64,000 nucleotides of DNA. Source: Flavobacterium tyrosinilyticum. Lineage in GTDB: Bacteria; Bacteroidota; Bacteroidia; Flavobacteriales; Flavobacteriaceae. The stretch covers positions 1,505,383 through 1,569,382 of the forward strand of contig NZ_JAMOKG010000001.1 in assembly GCF_023656565.1 (NCBI RefSeq), read 5' to 3'. Position numbers and translations under genes: made by a program. Positions within the stretch are counted from its first letter, which is position 1, and the number at the start of each line of letters is the position of its first letter. A model generated the notes under the pieces. The model was given only the letters and a program-made list of their open reading frames with translations, did not search any database and was not told where the DNA came from. This document shows positions 25,789 to 34,562 of this stretch, piece after piece.

Positions 25789-26535
25789 TTATTTTACTTC
25801 TTTTATAGTTGAAGAATCTATCCAACCTTGTGTTCCGTCTGTTAATTCTATTTTTTTCCAGCCTGCAACACTTTCCAAAACATAAACTTTTGCTCCTTCA
25901 TGCAATAAAATAATTCCAGTCGAAGATTTTTTAGGTTCATGTCTAACTTGGCTTAATTCACAAAAAACAATGGCTACACGATCGTTTTCAAAATGATTTT
26001 TTTCAGACATTCCCGCTGAAATGCTTAAAGCAAAAGCCACCAAAACGATAAACATTCCGACAAAATAAATTCTTTTTGCAAGTGTAGCGTTCGAAAAATA
26101 ATACCCAATAAAACTCAACAAAAACACAAAACCGAGCGCAACAGAAATTTTAGCCCAAGTATTATAATCAAAAATAGAAGTAAAGTTTTGAATCAGTTTG
26201 GCAAAACCTACTTTTGGAACTTCTTTGATTTCATCAATCGTTAGTTTTTTGGCAAATTTTAAGTTGTTTAAAGTCTCAGGATCGTTTGGTTTAAGAACCA
26301 AAGCTTTTTCATAATTGTAAATTGAAGGTGCAACCTGATTTAGTTTGTAATAACAGTTTCCAAGATTAAAATACACTTCGGCAGAATGTAATTTATCTTC
26401 TTTTATAATGTTTTCATAAACCTGTGCCGCTTCTTTATATTGCCCTTTTTGGTACAATGCATTGGCCGATTCAAAGCGACCTTGTGCAAAGAAAATCTGC
26501 GAGATGAATAAAAAGAGATATAGTATGTTTTTCAT
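25789..26535 (-). CDS. batE: BatE: TPR and SH3-like membrane protein
   Basis: The 248-residue protein has a signal peptide (to FFAQG), two to three TPR units (FESANALYQKGQYKEAAQVYENII, AEVYFNLGNCYYKLNQVAPSIYNYEKAL), two membrane helices (near residues 130-150 and 157-175) and a C-terminal bacterial SH3-like domain (ELSQVRHEPKKSSTGIILLHEGAKVYVLESVAGWKKIEL). This is the layout of BatE, the last gene of the Bacteroides aerotolerance operon. It follows batD after a 90-base spacer carrying a CTTTGCG repeat and ends at a shared terminator. Confidence 0.88.
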   Translation of the reverse strand: MKNILYLFLFISQIFFAQGRFESANALYQKGQYKEAAQVYENIIKEDKLHSAEVYFNLGNCYYKLNQVAPSIYNYEKALVLKPNDPETLNNLKFAKKLTIDEIKEVPKVGFAKLIQNFTSIFDYNTWAKISVALGFVFLLSFIGYYFSNATLAKRIYFVGMFIVLVAFALSISAGMSEKNHFENDRVAIVFCELSQVRHEPKKSSTGIILLHEGAKVYVLESVAGWKKIELTDGTQGWIDSSTIKEVK

Positions 26536-26559
26536 TTTCTATTATAATAAAGATTATCA

Positions 26560-26625
26560 ACTTTGCGAACTTAAATTCGACTCAATCTAAATCAATTTTC
26601 TTAGCGAACTTTGCGGTAAAAAAAA
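26560..26625. repeat. Short GCGAACTTTGCG repeat in the batD-batE spacer
   Basis: Two near-copies of ACTTTGCG(A/G) flank an AT-rich core. The sequence resembles the ends of the palindromic element at 16199-16307. Confidence 0.5.
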
Positions 26626-28374
26626 TTAAACAATCTGTTTTTCTAATTCAGAAATAATCAATACAGCCTTATCATAATCCTGTTGAATTGAAGCGCTTGA
26701 TGCTGGTGCATAACGTGCAAATTCGCAGTTTTCAGTTAGAGCAATAAAATTCTGAACCGTTTCTGGATTTGCATTTCTAGATAACAGCAATTCTCTAATA
26801 TTATCTTTACTCATTTCTGAAGTTTCGATATGTAGTTTTGCTTTCAAGAAATTATGCATTGCTTTTTCAAGTGCAATATAGAAAGGCTCTTTGTTGTTAA
26901 GATGTTTCTTCGCTTGTGATAAATATTTTTTAGCCAGCTTATTGTTCATTCTAATTCTGTTTCCAGTAACATCACTATCCATAGCTTCTTTTTTCTTTCT
27001 AGCTAAAATGATTATCGGAATAATTATAAATGGAGCAAACAATAATCCTAAATACAGATTCGAATCATAAAAATCTTTTTTCTCAATAGGAATTAATACT
27101 GTTCTAGATTTAATGTTTTTGAATTGATCTGCTTTCGCCACCGCATTTTTAGAAGCCGATGCTCCTGGATTTGCTTCAGCAGGTGTTGGACCGTCCAAAA
27201 CATCAATCATAATTTCTTTTGAAGTGATGGTTTTATAAGTTCCAGAGCTCAAATCGAAATACGAAAACTGCATTGGTTTTATCGCATATTTTCCTCGGTA
27301 TTGTGGTACAATAGTGTATTTGTCTGTAATTCTTCCAGACATGCCGCTTAGAGAAGTAGTTACTTGCTCGTCATGAACAGGATCGTACATTTCTAATGCA
27401 TTTGGAACAACTGGTTTTGGAAGCGTAAATAACTTCATATTTCCAGTTCCTTGGGCACTTACGATTAAGTCCAGCCCTTCACCATTTTTAAGCGTTGTTT
27501 TTGATGGAATAACGGTAAAATTCAGTCTTCCGACAGCTCCAGTAAATCCTTCTGGTTTTGTGCTTTCAGGAAGAGGTCTGACATTGATTGTTTTTGCTCC
27601 AGCAGAAACTATTTTATTATCTTCTGTAATAATCATTTGTCCAAACATATCACGACGATTTGTTGGCAATTGCACACCTATATCTAGTGAAAGAGGTTCA
27701 ATAGTAAGCTTTCCTGATTTCTGAGGATATAAAATGGTCTTTTTCAGGATCACATAATAACATTTTTGGCCTTGGAAATTTCCTTCTTCAATTGCCAATT
27801 GTTTGATATCAATGTTCTGATTCCAGAAATCATTGTATTTAGGTTTGGCCAATTCTTTAAATCCTGTAACTCCAATATTATTGAAATACAATTTGTAAAC
27901 CGCTGTTATTGGTTCGTTTAGATACGGATTTGTTTTTGAAATTTCGGCAACAAGAGTCAATAGTTCATTTCCAGATCCTGGAGGTCTGTCGTTTGGATCT
28001 CTTTCTTGAGCCACGGCATTGGTCACCGTAACCTTAATCGGATTTGTTTTGTAAACCTGACCGTTGAATTCTATTGCGGCCTGCTTAATGGTGACAACTC
28101 CTTTTCGCTCAGGCTGTAAGATATAAGAATATATTTTTTGAAAAGAGCTTCGGCCATTTATCCAAGACTGGCTGATCTGTTGGCTTGGTCCCGCAACCAT
28201 TCTAAATCCCTCAAAAGAAGGTTGCTCGAAATTATCTCCGTCAACATTCATGATGAAGTCGATGCGAAGTCTTTCATTTATTCCAAGCGAGTTTTTGCTG
28301 ACTCTGGCTTCAAATTGTACTTGAGCCATAAGTCCTTGAAAAGTGATTAGAAATAGAATTAAATATCTTTTCAT
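26626..28374 (-). CDS. batD: BatD family protein
   Basis: The 582-residue protein has a signal peptide (MKRYLILFLITFQGLMAQ), an oxygen-tolerance (BatD) region of immunoglobulin-like beta domains (VQFEARVSKNSLGINERLRIDFIMN; SKTNPYLNEPITAVYKLYFNN; GFTGAVGRLNFTVIPSKTTLKNGEGL), one membrane helix near residues 440-457 (LYLGLLFAPFIIIPIIILARKKK) and a cytosolic helical tail. It is thought to bridge the periplasmic and membrane parts of the Bat complex. It lies between batC and batE in the expected order; the 108-base spacer to batC contains imperfect inverted repeats. Confidence 0.93.
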   Translation of the reverse strand: MKRYLILFLITFQGLMAQVQFEARVSKNSLGINERLRIDFIMNVDGDNFEQPSFEGFRMVAGPSQQISQSWINGRSSFQKIYSYILQPERKGVVTIKQAAIEFNGQVYKTNPIKVTVTNAVAQERDPNDRPPGSGNELLTLVAEISKTNPYLNEPITAVYKLYFNNIGVTGFKELAKPKYNDFWNQNIDIKQLAIEEGNFQGQKCYYVILKKTILYPQKSGKLTIEPLSLDIGVQLPTNRRDMFGQMIITEDNKIVSAGAKTINVRPLPESTKPEGFTGAVGRLNFTVIPSKTTLKNGEGLDLIVSAQGTGNMKLFTLPKPVVPNALEMYDPVHDEQVTTSLSGMSGRITDKYTIVPQYRGKYAIKPMQFSYFDLSSGTYKTITSKEIMIDVLDGPTPAEANPGASASKNAVAKADQFKNIKSRTVLIPIEKKDFYDSNLYLGLLFAPFIIIPIIILARKKKEAMDSDVTGNRIRMNNKLAKKYLSQAKKHLNNKEPFYIALEKAMHNFLKAKLHIETSEMSKDNIRELLLSRNANPETVQNFIALTENCEFARYAPASSASIQQDYDKAVLIISELEKQIV

Positions 28375-28482
28375 TACTTGTTTAATCGTTGTTTTTAATG
28401 CTTAATCGTTTAAACGTTATTTTGTTTAATCGTATTGTTTGGATCAAATAAACAAATTAACGGTTAAACGATTAACCAAATT
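28375..28482. repeat. Inverted-repeat spacer between batC and batD
   Basis: Copies of TTAATCGTTTAAACG and TTTAATCGTATTG occur with their complement GGTTAAACGATTAA near 28461-28474. No gene is present. Confidence 0.55.
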
Positions 28483-29244
28483 TTACCAGTCTTTTTCTGT
28501 TTTCTTAGGATTAGTTTTTACTTTTTGAGCATTTACTTTGTCCTGAATTTTCTTTTCCTCATTATTTACAGCGTCAAGCAAATTCTGAACACGTTCTTTT
28601 GATATTCCTCCAGGCTGTGGTTTTGGCTCTCCTTGATTATCAGATTTGTCATCTTTCTTAGGATCGTTTTTACCGTCTTTTTTGTCTTTATCCTGGTCGC
28701 CTTTATCGTCTTTTTTATCCTTGTCTTTATCTTTATTTTTGTCCTTGTCTTTATCTTTGTTTTTATCCTTATCCTTGTCTTTGTCCTTATTTTTATCTTT
28801 CTGATCGTTTTTAGGAGGATTCTCTTTTAATTTTTGTTTTGCGTAAGCATAATTGTAACGTGTTTCATCATCAGTCGGGTCGTTACGAAGTGCTTGTTTG
28901 TAAGCTTCAACGGCTTGAGAATAATCTTTCTCTTTCATGAAAGTATTTCCAAGGTTATGATAAGCCTTGTGTTTTTCAGGTCTCGTTTTGGCATTTTTTA
29001 TCGCTTTCGCGTAAGCAAATTTAGCTTCCGAAATCTGATTTTGTCTATAAATGGTATTTCCTAAATTATAGGGCGCTGCTGATTTTTTAGGAAATTTTGA
29101 TTCCGAAATTCTATAGTTTGCCTCAGCATCAGTAAATTTATTCTGTTTATATTCTTCATTACCAGCAGGCAATGATTTGTCCTTTTCTTGTGCAGCAGCT
29201 GCAAAAGAAACCGTTAGTAAAATATAAAGGATTAAATTTTTCAT
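28483..29244 (-). CDS. batC: BatC: TPR protein with long Lys/Asp-rich tail
   Basis: The 253-residue protein has a signal peptide (MKNLILYILLTVSFAAAAQ), three TPR-like units (NEEYKQNKFTDAEANYRISE; APYNLGNTIYRQNQISEAKFAYAKAI; KAYHNLGNTFMKEKDYSQAVEAYKQAL) and a low-complexity region at residues 145-205 built of KD, KN and DK steps. It is a periplasmic scaffold in the Bat system. A Met at 29283 directly abuts the batB stop (TAAATG), but the 13 extra charged residues would precede the signal peptide, so 29244 is chosen with moderate certainty. Confidence 0.87.
   Translation of the reverse strand: MKNLILYILLTVSFAAAAQEKDKSLPAGNEEYKQNKFTDAEANYRISESKFPKKSAAPYNLGNTIYRQNQISEAKFAYAKAIKNAKTRPEKHKAYHNLGNTFMKEKDYSQAVEAYKQALRNDPTDDETRYNYAYAKQKLKENPPKNDQKDKNKDKDKDKDKNKDKDKDKNKDKDKDKKDDKGDQDKDKKDGKNDPKKDDKSDNQGEPKPQPGGISKERVQNLLDAVNNEEKKIQDKVNAQKVKTNPKKTEKDW
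28630..28812 (-). repeat. Coding simple-sequence tract in batC
   Basis: The DNA encoding the Lys/Asp/Asn run consists of short repeated AAAGACAAGGAT-like units on the minus strand. Unit changes in multiples of three would alter length without breaking the frame. Confidence 0.7.
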
Positions 29245-29283
29245 TCTAATTTTGTTTTCTGTTCTGAATTTCACTCTGAACAT

Positions 29284-30318
29284 TTATTTCTTTTCATTAA
29301 ATAAATCCAACTCTTTGATCCAGCTTGTTTTTCTTTCTAACAAGAAAATGTCTAGGAAAAGCAGTAAAAACGCAAATCCGATAAACCATTGGAACTGCGA
29401 TTGAAATTCTGCCATTTGTGTGGCTTCAAATTCTGTTTTCTGAATATTGTTCAAAGCATTTTTTACATATTCTAAAACTTCTTTCGTGCTTCCGCCGTAA
29501 ACATAACCACCTTTTGTTGCTTTTGCAATTGTTTTTAAACCTTCTTGATTTAATTTGGTAATAACTGTTTCTCCGTTTTGATCTTTTTGATAGCCTCTTA
29601 CAACACCATTTTCTTTTAACGGAATTGTTCCTCCTCTTTCTGTTCCAACACCAATTGTAATGATTTTCATTCCTAACTTATTGGCTTCTTCTGCCGCAGC
29701 AGTTGCGCCTTCAGAATGATCTTCACCATCAGAAATCAGAATTAATAATTTACTGGTCTTACTCTTTTCATCAAAATAAGTAGAGGATAATTTAATCGCT
29801 TCATCCAAAGAGGTTCCTTGAGAGGAAACCATTCCTGGATTCATACTTTGCAAGAACATTTTTGCAACGCTGTAATCTGATGTAATGGGTAAAACTGGGA
29901 AAGCGCTTCCTGCATACGCCACGATTCCGATTCTATCGCTTCCTAAATTGTTAATGATTTGAGAAACCAACTGTTTACTTTTATCCAAACGGCTAGGAAC
30001 AACGTCTTCTGCAAGCATACTTTTAGAAACGTCAACGGCAAAAACAATATCAATACCTTCTCGTTTTACGGTTTCCATTTTGGTTCCGATTTTCGGATTT
30101 ACCAAGCCAATAATCAAACAAGTAAGGGCCAAAAGAATTACAACAATTTTTAAAACAGGTTTAAAAACCGATTTCTCAGGGCTCAATCTTTTTACCATTT
30201 CCAAATCACCAAATTCACGTTGCGTTCTTCTTTTCCAATACATATTGAAAAGAAAAATACATACCACAATTGGGATAAGTAATAAGAGATATAAATATTT
30301 TTTTTCGTCTAATTCCAT
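29284..30318 (-). CDS. batB: BatB: membrane vWA domain protein
   Basis: The 344-residue protein has N-terminal membrane helices (KYLYLLLLIPIVVCIFLFNMYW and VLKIVVILLALTCLIIGLV), a vWA domain with MIDAS motif FAVDVSKSMLAEDV and LISDGEDHSEGA, and a C-terminal helix (FQWFIGFAFLLLFLDIFLLE). It is one of the paired vWA proteins of the aerotolerance system. The frame extends to 30366, but the Met at 30318 (MELDEKKYLY) is a better start. batC follows directly; a strong palindrome separates it from batA. Confidence 0.92.
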   Translation of the reverse strand: MELDEKKYLYLLLLIPIVVCIFLFNMYWKRRTQREFGDLEMVKRLSPEKSVFKPVLKIVVILLALTCLIIGLVNPKIGTKMETVKREGIDIVFAVDVSKSMLAEDVVPSRLDKSKQLVSQIINNLGSDRIGIVAYAGSAFPVLPITSDYSVAKMFLQSMNPGMVSSQGTSLDEAIKLSSTYFDEKSKTSKLLILISDGEDHSEGATAAAEEANKLGMKIITIGVGTERGGTIPLKENGVVRGYQKDQNGETVITKLNQEGLKTIAKATKGGYVYGGSTKEVLEYVKNALNNIQKTEFEATQMAEFQSQFQWFIGFAFLLLFLDIFLLERKTSWIKELDLFNEKK

Positions 30319-30389
30319 AAATATTTTTAAAATTCCAATCTCAAATAATGCTGAGATAAATTCCAAATTCCAAACTTGTTTTAAGCTAC

Positions 30390-30438
30390 AATTTTAAAAA
30401 TTCCAAATTCCAATTTGTTATTTGGAATTTTTAAAATT
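30390..30438. repeat. 18-bp perfect inverted repeat in the batA-batB spacer
   Basis: AATTTTAAAAATTCCAAA (30390-30407) is the exact complement of 30421-30438, with a 13-base loop. Related TTCCAAATTCC words lie just before it at 30361-30374. It looks like the dispersed TTCCAAATTCC palindrome family also found at 41741 and 54614. Confidence 0.8.
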
Positions 30439-30461
30439 GGAATTATTTAATTTTGAAAAAA

Positions 30462-31463
30462 TTAAATAAAGCTTCTGTAAACCGTATTTCTTAATCCAAC
30501 TTCAAGCAATAACATTAAACCTGCAAATAAGACAAAAAACCTATATTTTTCGTCGTAATCGTAGAATTTCAGTTCCTGAATTTCTGTAGTTTCCAATTTA
30601 TTGATCGATTTGTATATTTCTGCTAATTTATCATTGCTTGTTGCTCTAAAATATGTTCCGTCTGTTTTTTGGGCAATACTTTTCATCAACCTTTCATCGA
30701 TTTCAACTTTTTGCATTTTGAATAAGAAACCTCCGTTTGGTGCGTATGCGTATGGAGATTCTGCCATTCCGTTTGTTCCAAGACCAATTGTGTAAACTTT
30801 TATTCCGTATTGTTTTGCAATATCAGCGGCAGTTTCTGGTTCGATAAAACCAGCATTGTTAACACCGTCAGTAAGTAAAATAATTACACGGCTTTTTGCT
30901 TTGCTATCTTTCAAACGATTTACAGCAGTTGCCAATCCCATTCCAATTCCGGTTCCGTCTTGTAAAACCGTATCGTATTTAATTCCTTTTATAGCTTCAA
31001 GAATAATAGCTTTATCGCTTGTAACAGGCGTTTTGGTGTATGCTTCAGAAGCGTACAAAACCAATCCGATTCTGTCATTGGGTCTTTCTTCAACGAAATC
31101 GGCTGCAACTCTTTTTAAAGCTTCCATACGATTTGGCTTTAAATCTTTTGCCAGCATAGATCCAGAAACGTCAATTGCCATTACAATATCAATTCCTTTT
31201 GTCGTTTTAGTCTGGTTGCTAATATCTACAGTTCTTGGGCGTGCCAATGCTATAATTAATGAGCTTAAAGCGAGAATTCTGAAAACGTATAAAGCAGGTT
31301 TGAACTTGATCCAAAACGATTGATTATTTTGGAATCCTGCTGTCGAACTCATTTTTAAGGTAGCCGACTGCTGGTTGCGTTTCCAGAAAAACCAGATTAT
31401 CGCAATCGGAATTAATAGAAACAACCAAAGAAACTCTGGATTTAGAAAAGTGATCTTGCTCAT
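30462..31463 (-). CDS. batA: BatA: membrane vWA domain protein
   Basis: The 333-residue protein has two N-terminal helices (FLWLFLLIPIAIIWFFW; ALYVFRILALSSLIIALARPR), a vWA domain with MIDAS motif MAIDVSGSMLAKDL and LLTDGVNNAGF, and a C-terminal helix (FFVLFAGLMLLLEVGL). Paralogous to batB. Its ATG overlaps the stop of the large membrane gene (TAATG), so the two are translationally coupled. Role: an envelope complex assigned to oxidative-stress tolerance in Bacteroides fragilis. Confidence 0.93.
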   Translation of the reverse strand: MSKITFLNPEFLWLFLLIPIAIIWFFWKRNQQSATLKMSSTAGFQNNQSFWIKFKPALYVFRILALSSLIIALARPRTVDISNQTKTTKGIDIVMAIDVSGSMLAKDLKPNRMEALKRVAADFVEERPNDRIGLVLYASEAYTKTPVTSDKAIILEAIKGIKYDTVLQDGTGIGMGLATAVNRLKDSKAKSRVIILLTDGVNNAGFIEPETAADIAKQYGIKVYTIGLGTNGMAESPYAYAPNGGFLFKMQKVEIDERLMKSIAQKTDGTYFRATSNDKLAEIYKSINKLETTEIQELKFYDYDEKYRFFVLFAGLMLLLEVGLRNTVYRSFI

Positions 31464-33100
31464 TAGTTGTTTGCTCTTTGAAGTTCAACAGAATTTAATA
31501 TTCGAGTCGTGATTTCATTTGCATAAGTATCGCCTTCTTCGTGCAAAATCAGGATTTGCTGTAAACCTTGATCTTGTTTGAAAAGTAACAATTCATAATA
31601 TGCTTTTGTACTCGTTTTGGTTGCTGGATTCAAAACAGTCATTGTTCCGTAACCTTTTACTCCCTGAATACCTTCATTAGTTTGAAAATCTTCTTGTTTT
31701 ACTATAATATTTTGTCCGCCTTGAGCCTCAATAATTTTTAAAGTGCCTTCAAGCGTTTTACTTAAATCAATATCTGTTGGCTGTTTGAATTTAGATGTTG
31801 AAACCGTTACGTAAAAATTATCAATCATACTTCCGTAGGCAAAAAGCTGCATTTCTTTGATAAGTGCCATTGCTTCTTTTGGAAGTGCTTTTTGCGCGTC
31901 TATTCTTTTTAAAACCTTTGGCGTTTCAATAATAACAGCAGGACTTCCGTAAGCACTTTTTACCCATTCGCCTTCTAATAATTCTTTAGAAGGGTGACCA
32001 ATTACATTGTCTTTTACATAATTGAACCCTTTGGTAACCACAAAGAAAGTTGTGGTAGCAAACAATAAAAGTATGATAGCGGCAACGGAATAACCAATTC
32101 TTGCATTACGCTGTTTTTTAAGCTGTGCCTGAATTTGTTTTTGTCTTTGCGCTTCGTTTAATAACTGATCTTCAATTTCTTCTGGAACTTCAGTTGGAAT
32201 TGCATTATCAAGGGTTAAAATTACTTTCTGAATTTTATTTCTATCATCAGTAATTTCAAAATCAAGCGGTTTAGATTTCGCAAATTTTACCAAATCGGCC
32301 TGACGCAAAACGCGTTCTAAATTTTCAACCGTTTCTGGTGTAAGGGTCATTTTCTTTTTGGTCGAAGCTTCTCTAATTGCAGCAATTAACTCAGAAGTTG
32401 TGCTTTCCATTGCTGGGATATGAATGGCTTCTTCAATATAATTTCTAGCAATATCGGTCAGTTCGCTATAGTATTCTTTGATTTCTCCTTTTTGAACCAG
32501 TTCTTTTTGTTCTAGATTATTTAATAAACTAGTCGCTTTTTCGATAGGAGTTTTGTAAACTTCTTCTTCGATTTTTTTCAACTGGCGTTTTTTAACATAC
32601 CAGTAAACGAAAGCGCCAATTCCTAAAATTGCTAGAACGATTAAAGTGTAAATCCACCAATTTCCCATTCCTTCATCAACAGAAGAAATGTCTTTAATAT
32701 CGTACATTTTCTGCTGTAAGGTATCAACTTTTACAGCGGCAACTTCAACTTTAATAGAATCAGAGTAAAAAGGTTTTTTATCAATTAAAATTTTGATGCT
32801 CGGAATCGTATAATGGCCAGAATCAAACTGTGTTAAACCATATTTTTTTATAAGTTCGTAATTAGTGGCATCTTTCTTAACCGTATCAATTGGATAAGAC
32901 TGGATAACTTCTAACGGACCAATGTTTTTAAGTTTAGGAAATTCAACTTTTGATGTTGAAGTCACAACTGTTTTCAGGGTCAGTTTGAACTCGGCACCAA
33001 TTTTATTTTTGGTGGTATCAATACTTGTTTCTACTTGTTTTTGCTGAGCAAAAATCATGGTAGAAAAAAGCAATAAAAATATATAAAGTTTAAATTTCAT
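31463..33100 (-). CDS. Large Bat-operon membrane protein (DUF4381-like core with extra C-terminal domain)
   Basis: The 545-residue protein has a signal peptide (to IFAQQ), a beta-rich N-terminal part like BatD (VETSIDTTKNKIGAEFKLTLKTVV), a membrane helix (WWIYTLIVLAILGIGAFVYWYV, about 148-169), a cytosolic helical region (PIEKATSLLNNLEQKELVQKGEIKEYYSELTDIARNYIEE) as in DUF4381, a second helix (SVAAIILLLFATTTFFVV, about 348-365) and a further soluble domain of about 160 residues. It occupies the DUF4381 position between DUF58 and batA. The C-terminal domain is not one I can name. Confidence 0.8.
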   Translation of the reverse strand: MKFKLYIFLLLFSTMIFAQQKQVETSIDTTKNKIGAEFKLTLKTVVTSTSKVEFPKLKNIGPLEVIQSYPIDTVKKDATNYELIKKYGLTQFDSGHYTIPSIKILIDKKPFYSDSIKVEVAAVKVDTLQQKMYDIKDISSVDEGMGNWWIYTLIVLAILGIGAFVYWYVKKRQLKKIEEEVYKTPIEKATSLLNNLEQKELVQKGEIKEYYSELTDIARNYIEEAIHIPAMESTTSELIAAIREASTKKKMTLTPETVENLERVLRQADLVKFAKSKPLDFEITDDRNKIQKVILTLDNAIPTEVPEEIEDQLLNEAQRQKQIQAQLKKQRNARIGYSVAAIILLLFATTTFFVVTKGFNYVKDNVIGHPSKELLEGEWVKSAYGSPAVIIETPKVLKRIDAQKALPKEAMALIKEMQLFAYGSMIDNFYVTVSTSKFKQPTDIDLSKTLEGTLKIIEAQGGQNIIVKQEDFQTNEGIQGVKGYGTMTVLNPATKTSTKAYYELLLFKQDQGLQQILILHEEGDTYANEITTRILNSVELQRANN

Positions 33101-33116
33101 TTGATTAACGATTGAA

Positions 33117-33603
33117 GATTAACGATTTTTGATTTTTGATTTTTCCAAGGATTGTCAATAGTTCTCTAAAATAGTAATCTTTAATTTTTATGAATTATTT
33201 TTTGATGTTTTAATGCTGGACACAAAAATGGAAATTAATTGATTTGCTTCTATTTTTACTTGCATTAAACTTTCTCTGTCTGTTGATAAATTTGCTTTTT
33301 CTATTATTTTCAAACAAACAAATGTTTCTCTTAATTCTTTCAGACAAATTCCCATTTTATGAATAAAATCTTTTTTACTCTCTGCACTTTGCGCTTCACC
33401 GTAATTTAACGCTGGCGATGTTCCCGATCGGATTATTTGCCCAGACAAATGATTTCCTGCATAATTTTTCTCAAACTTACTTGCTATAATTATAATTGTT
33501 GCTGCAAAATCAATCAATCTATTTTCTAAATCTTGTTTGGTCATTTCTTAAATACTTCCTTTAATCTCAAATCACACACATCATAAATCAAAAATCGTTA
33601 ATC
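33117..33603. repeat. Inverted repeats flanking the four-helix-bundle gene
   Basis: GATTAACGATTTTTGATTT at 33117-33135 and its exact complement at 33585-33603 (19 bp) bracket the gene at 33188-33544. Both sides continue with more ATTTTTGATT units. The bracketed segment is about 490 bases. Confidence 0.75.
33188..33544 (-). CDS. Four-helix bundle protein (23S rRNA intervening-sequence type)
   Basis: The 118-residue all-helical protein matches the family first seen in 23S rRNA intervening sequences: LENRLIDFAATIIIIASKFEKNYAGNHLSGQIIRSGTSPALNYGEAQSAESKKDFIHKMGICLKELRET, with the conserved RSGTS and NYGEA motifs. Members form pentamers; the role is unknown. It sits inside the otherwise canonical Bat operon between the DUF58 and large membrane genes, bounded by 19-bp inverted repeats, which suggests insertion. 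It has its own start in an AT-rich spacer and is on the operon's strand. Confidence 0.88.
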   Translation of the reverse strand: MTKQDLENRLIDFAATIIIIASKFEKNYAGNHLSGQIIRSGTSPALNYGEAQSAESKKDFIHKMGICLKELRETFVCLKIIEKANLSTDRESLMQVKIEANQLISIFVSSIKTSKNNS

Positions 33604-33618
33604 AAAAATCAAAAATAC

Positions 33619-34482
33619 TTATCTCGATTTAAAATAGCCTAATAGTTTAGTAACGTAATTTTCGTCTACTCTGGTATTTACAATTCCTGCTCCAGATTTA
33701 CGGAATGTGTCTTTAAAGTAGTTCAGCTTTTCTTGATAATGTTTTTCATAATTCATTCGAACAGCTTTAGAACTTGTATCAACCAATTGTATTTTTCCGG
33801 TTTCGGCATCCAGCATGTTTACCATTCCTAAATTCGGAATTCTTTCTTCACGAATATCGTATACACGAACACCTGTAATGTCATGTTTTTTTGAAGCAAT
33901 CTTTAATGTATGCTCATAAGAATCAGACATAAAATCAGAAATCATAAAAATAATAGCTTTCTTTTTCTGTGTTCCAGATAAGAATTTCAAGGCTTGAGCA
34001 ATATCTGTTTTATGACTTTTTGGTTCAAATTCGATCAATTCACGGATGATACGAAGTACGTGAGAACGTCCTTTTTTAGGTGGAATATATAATTCTACAG
34101 TATCAGAGAATAATATTAAACCAATTTTGTCATTATTCTGTGTAGCCGAAAAAGCCATCGTTGCCGCAATTTCGGTGACGATGTCTTTCTTGAATTGATT
34201 TTTAGAACCAAAAGATTCCGAACCCGAAATATCGACCATTAAAACCATGGTTAATTCGCGTTCTTCTTCAAATACTTTAACGTGAGCTTCATTGTAGCGT
34301 GCGGTTACATTCCAATCGATGTTACGAATATCATCTCCGTATTGGTATTGACGCACCTCGCTAAACGTCATTCCTCGTCCTTTAAATGAAGAGTGGTATT
34401 CTCCCGAAAAGATATGATTACTCAGTCTTTTCGTTTTGATTTCTATTTTCCGTACTTTTTTTAAAAGCTCTTTTGTATCCAT
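33619..34482 (-). CDS. DUF58 domain protein of the Bat operon
   Basis: The 287-residue cytosolic protein has the DUF58 signature GEYHSSFKGRGMTFSEVRQYQYGDDIRNIDWNVTARYNEAHVKVFEEERE, followed by a vWA-like fold with VDISGSESFG and FMISDFMSD. It is the usual partner of MoxR ATPases and follows moxR by an 80-base spacer with a TTTCAAGTT/AACTTGAAA hairpin. It probably presents a substrate or partner to the MoxR chaperone. Confidence 0.93.
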   Translation of the reverse strand: MDTKELLKKVRKIEIKTKRLSNHIFSGEYHSSFKGRGMTFSEVRQYQYGDDIRNIDWNVTARYNEAHVKVFEEERELTMVLMVDISGSESFGSKNQFKKDIVTEIAATMAFSATQNNDKIGLILFSDTVELYIPPKKGRSHVLRIIRELIEFEPKSHKTDIAQALKFLSGTQKKKAIIFMISDFMSDSYEHTLKIASKKHDITGVRVYDIREERIPNLGMVNMLDAETGKIQLVDTSSKAVRMNYEKHYQEKLNYFKDTFRKSGAGIVNTRVDENYVTKLLGYFKSR

Positions 34483-34514
34483 TCTATTTGTTTAAAGTTT
34501 AAAGTTTAAAAGTT

Positions 34515-34560
34515 TCAAGTTCGTTTTGCAACAACTTGAAACCTGAAACCTGAAACAAAT
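34515..34560. repeat. Hairpin repeat between moxR and DUF58 genes
   Basis: GTTTCAAGTT pairs with AACTTGAAAC across an 11-base loop, followed by a duplicated ACCTGAAA. The AACCTGAAACCTGAAACA word recurs before recO (about 46749). Confidence 0.6.
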
Positions 34561-34562
34561 TT

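Noticed and set aside
30856..31323. 155-aa plus-strand frame opposite batA
   Set aside because: Antisense shadow of the vWA gene; no ribosome-binding context or homology.
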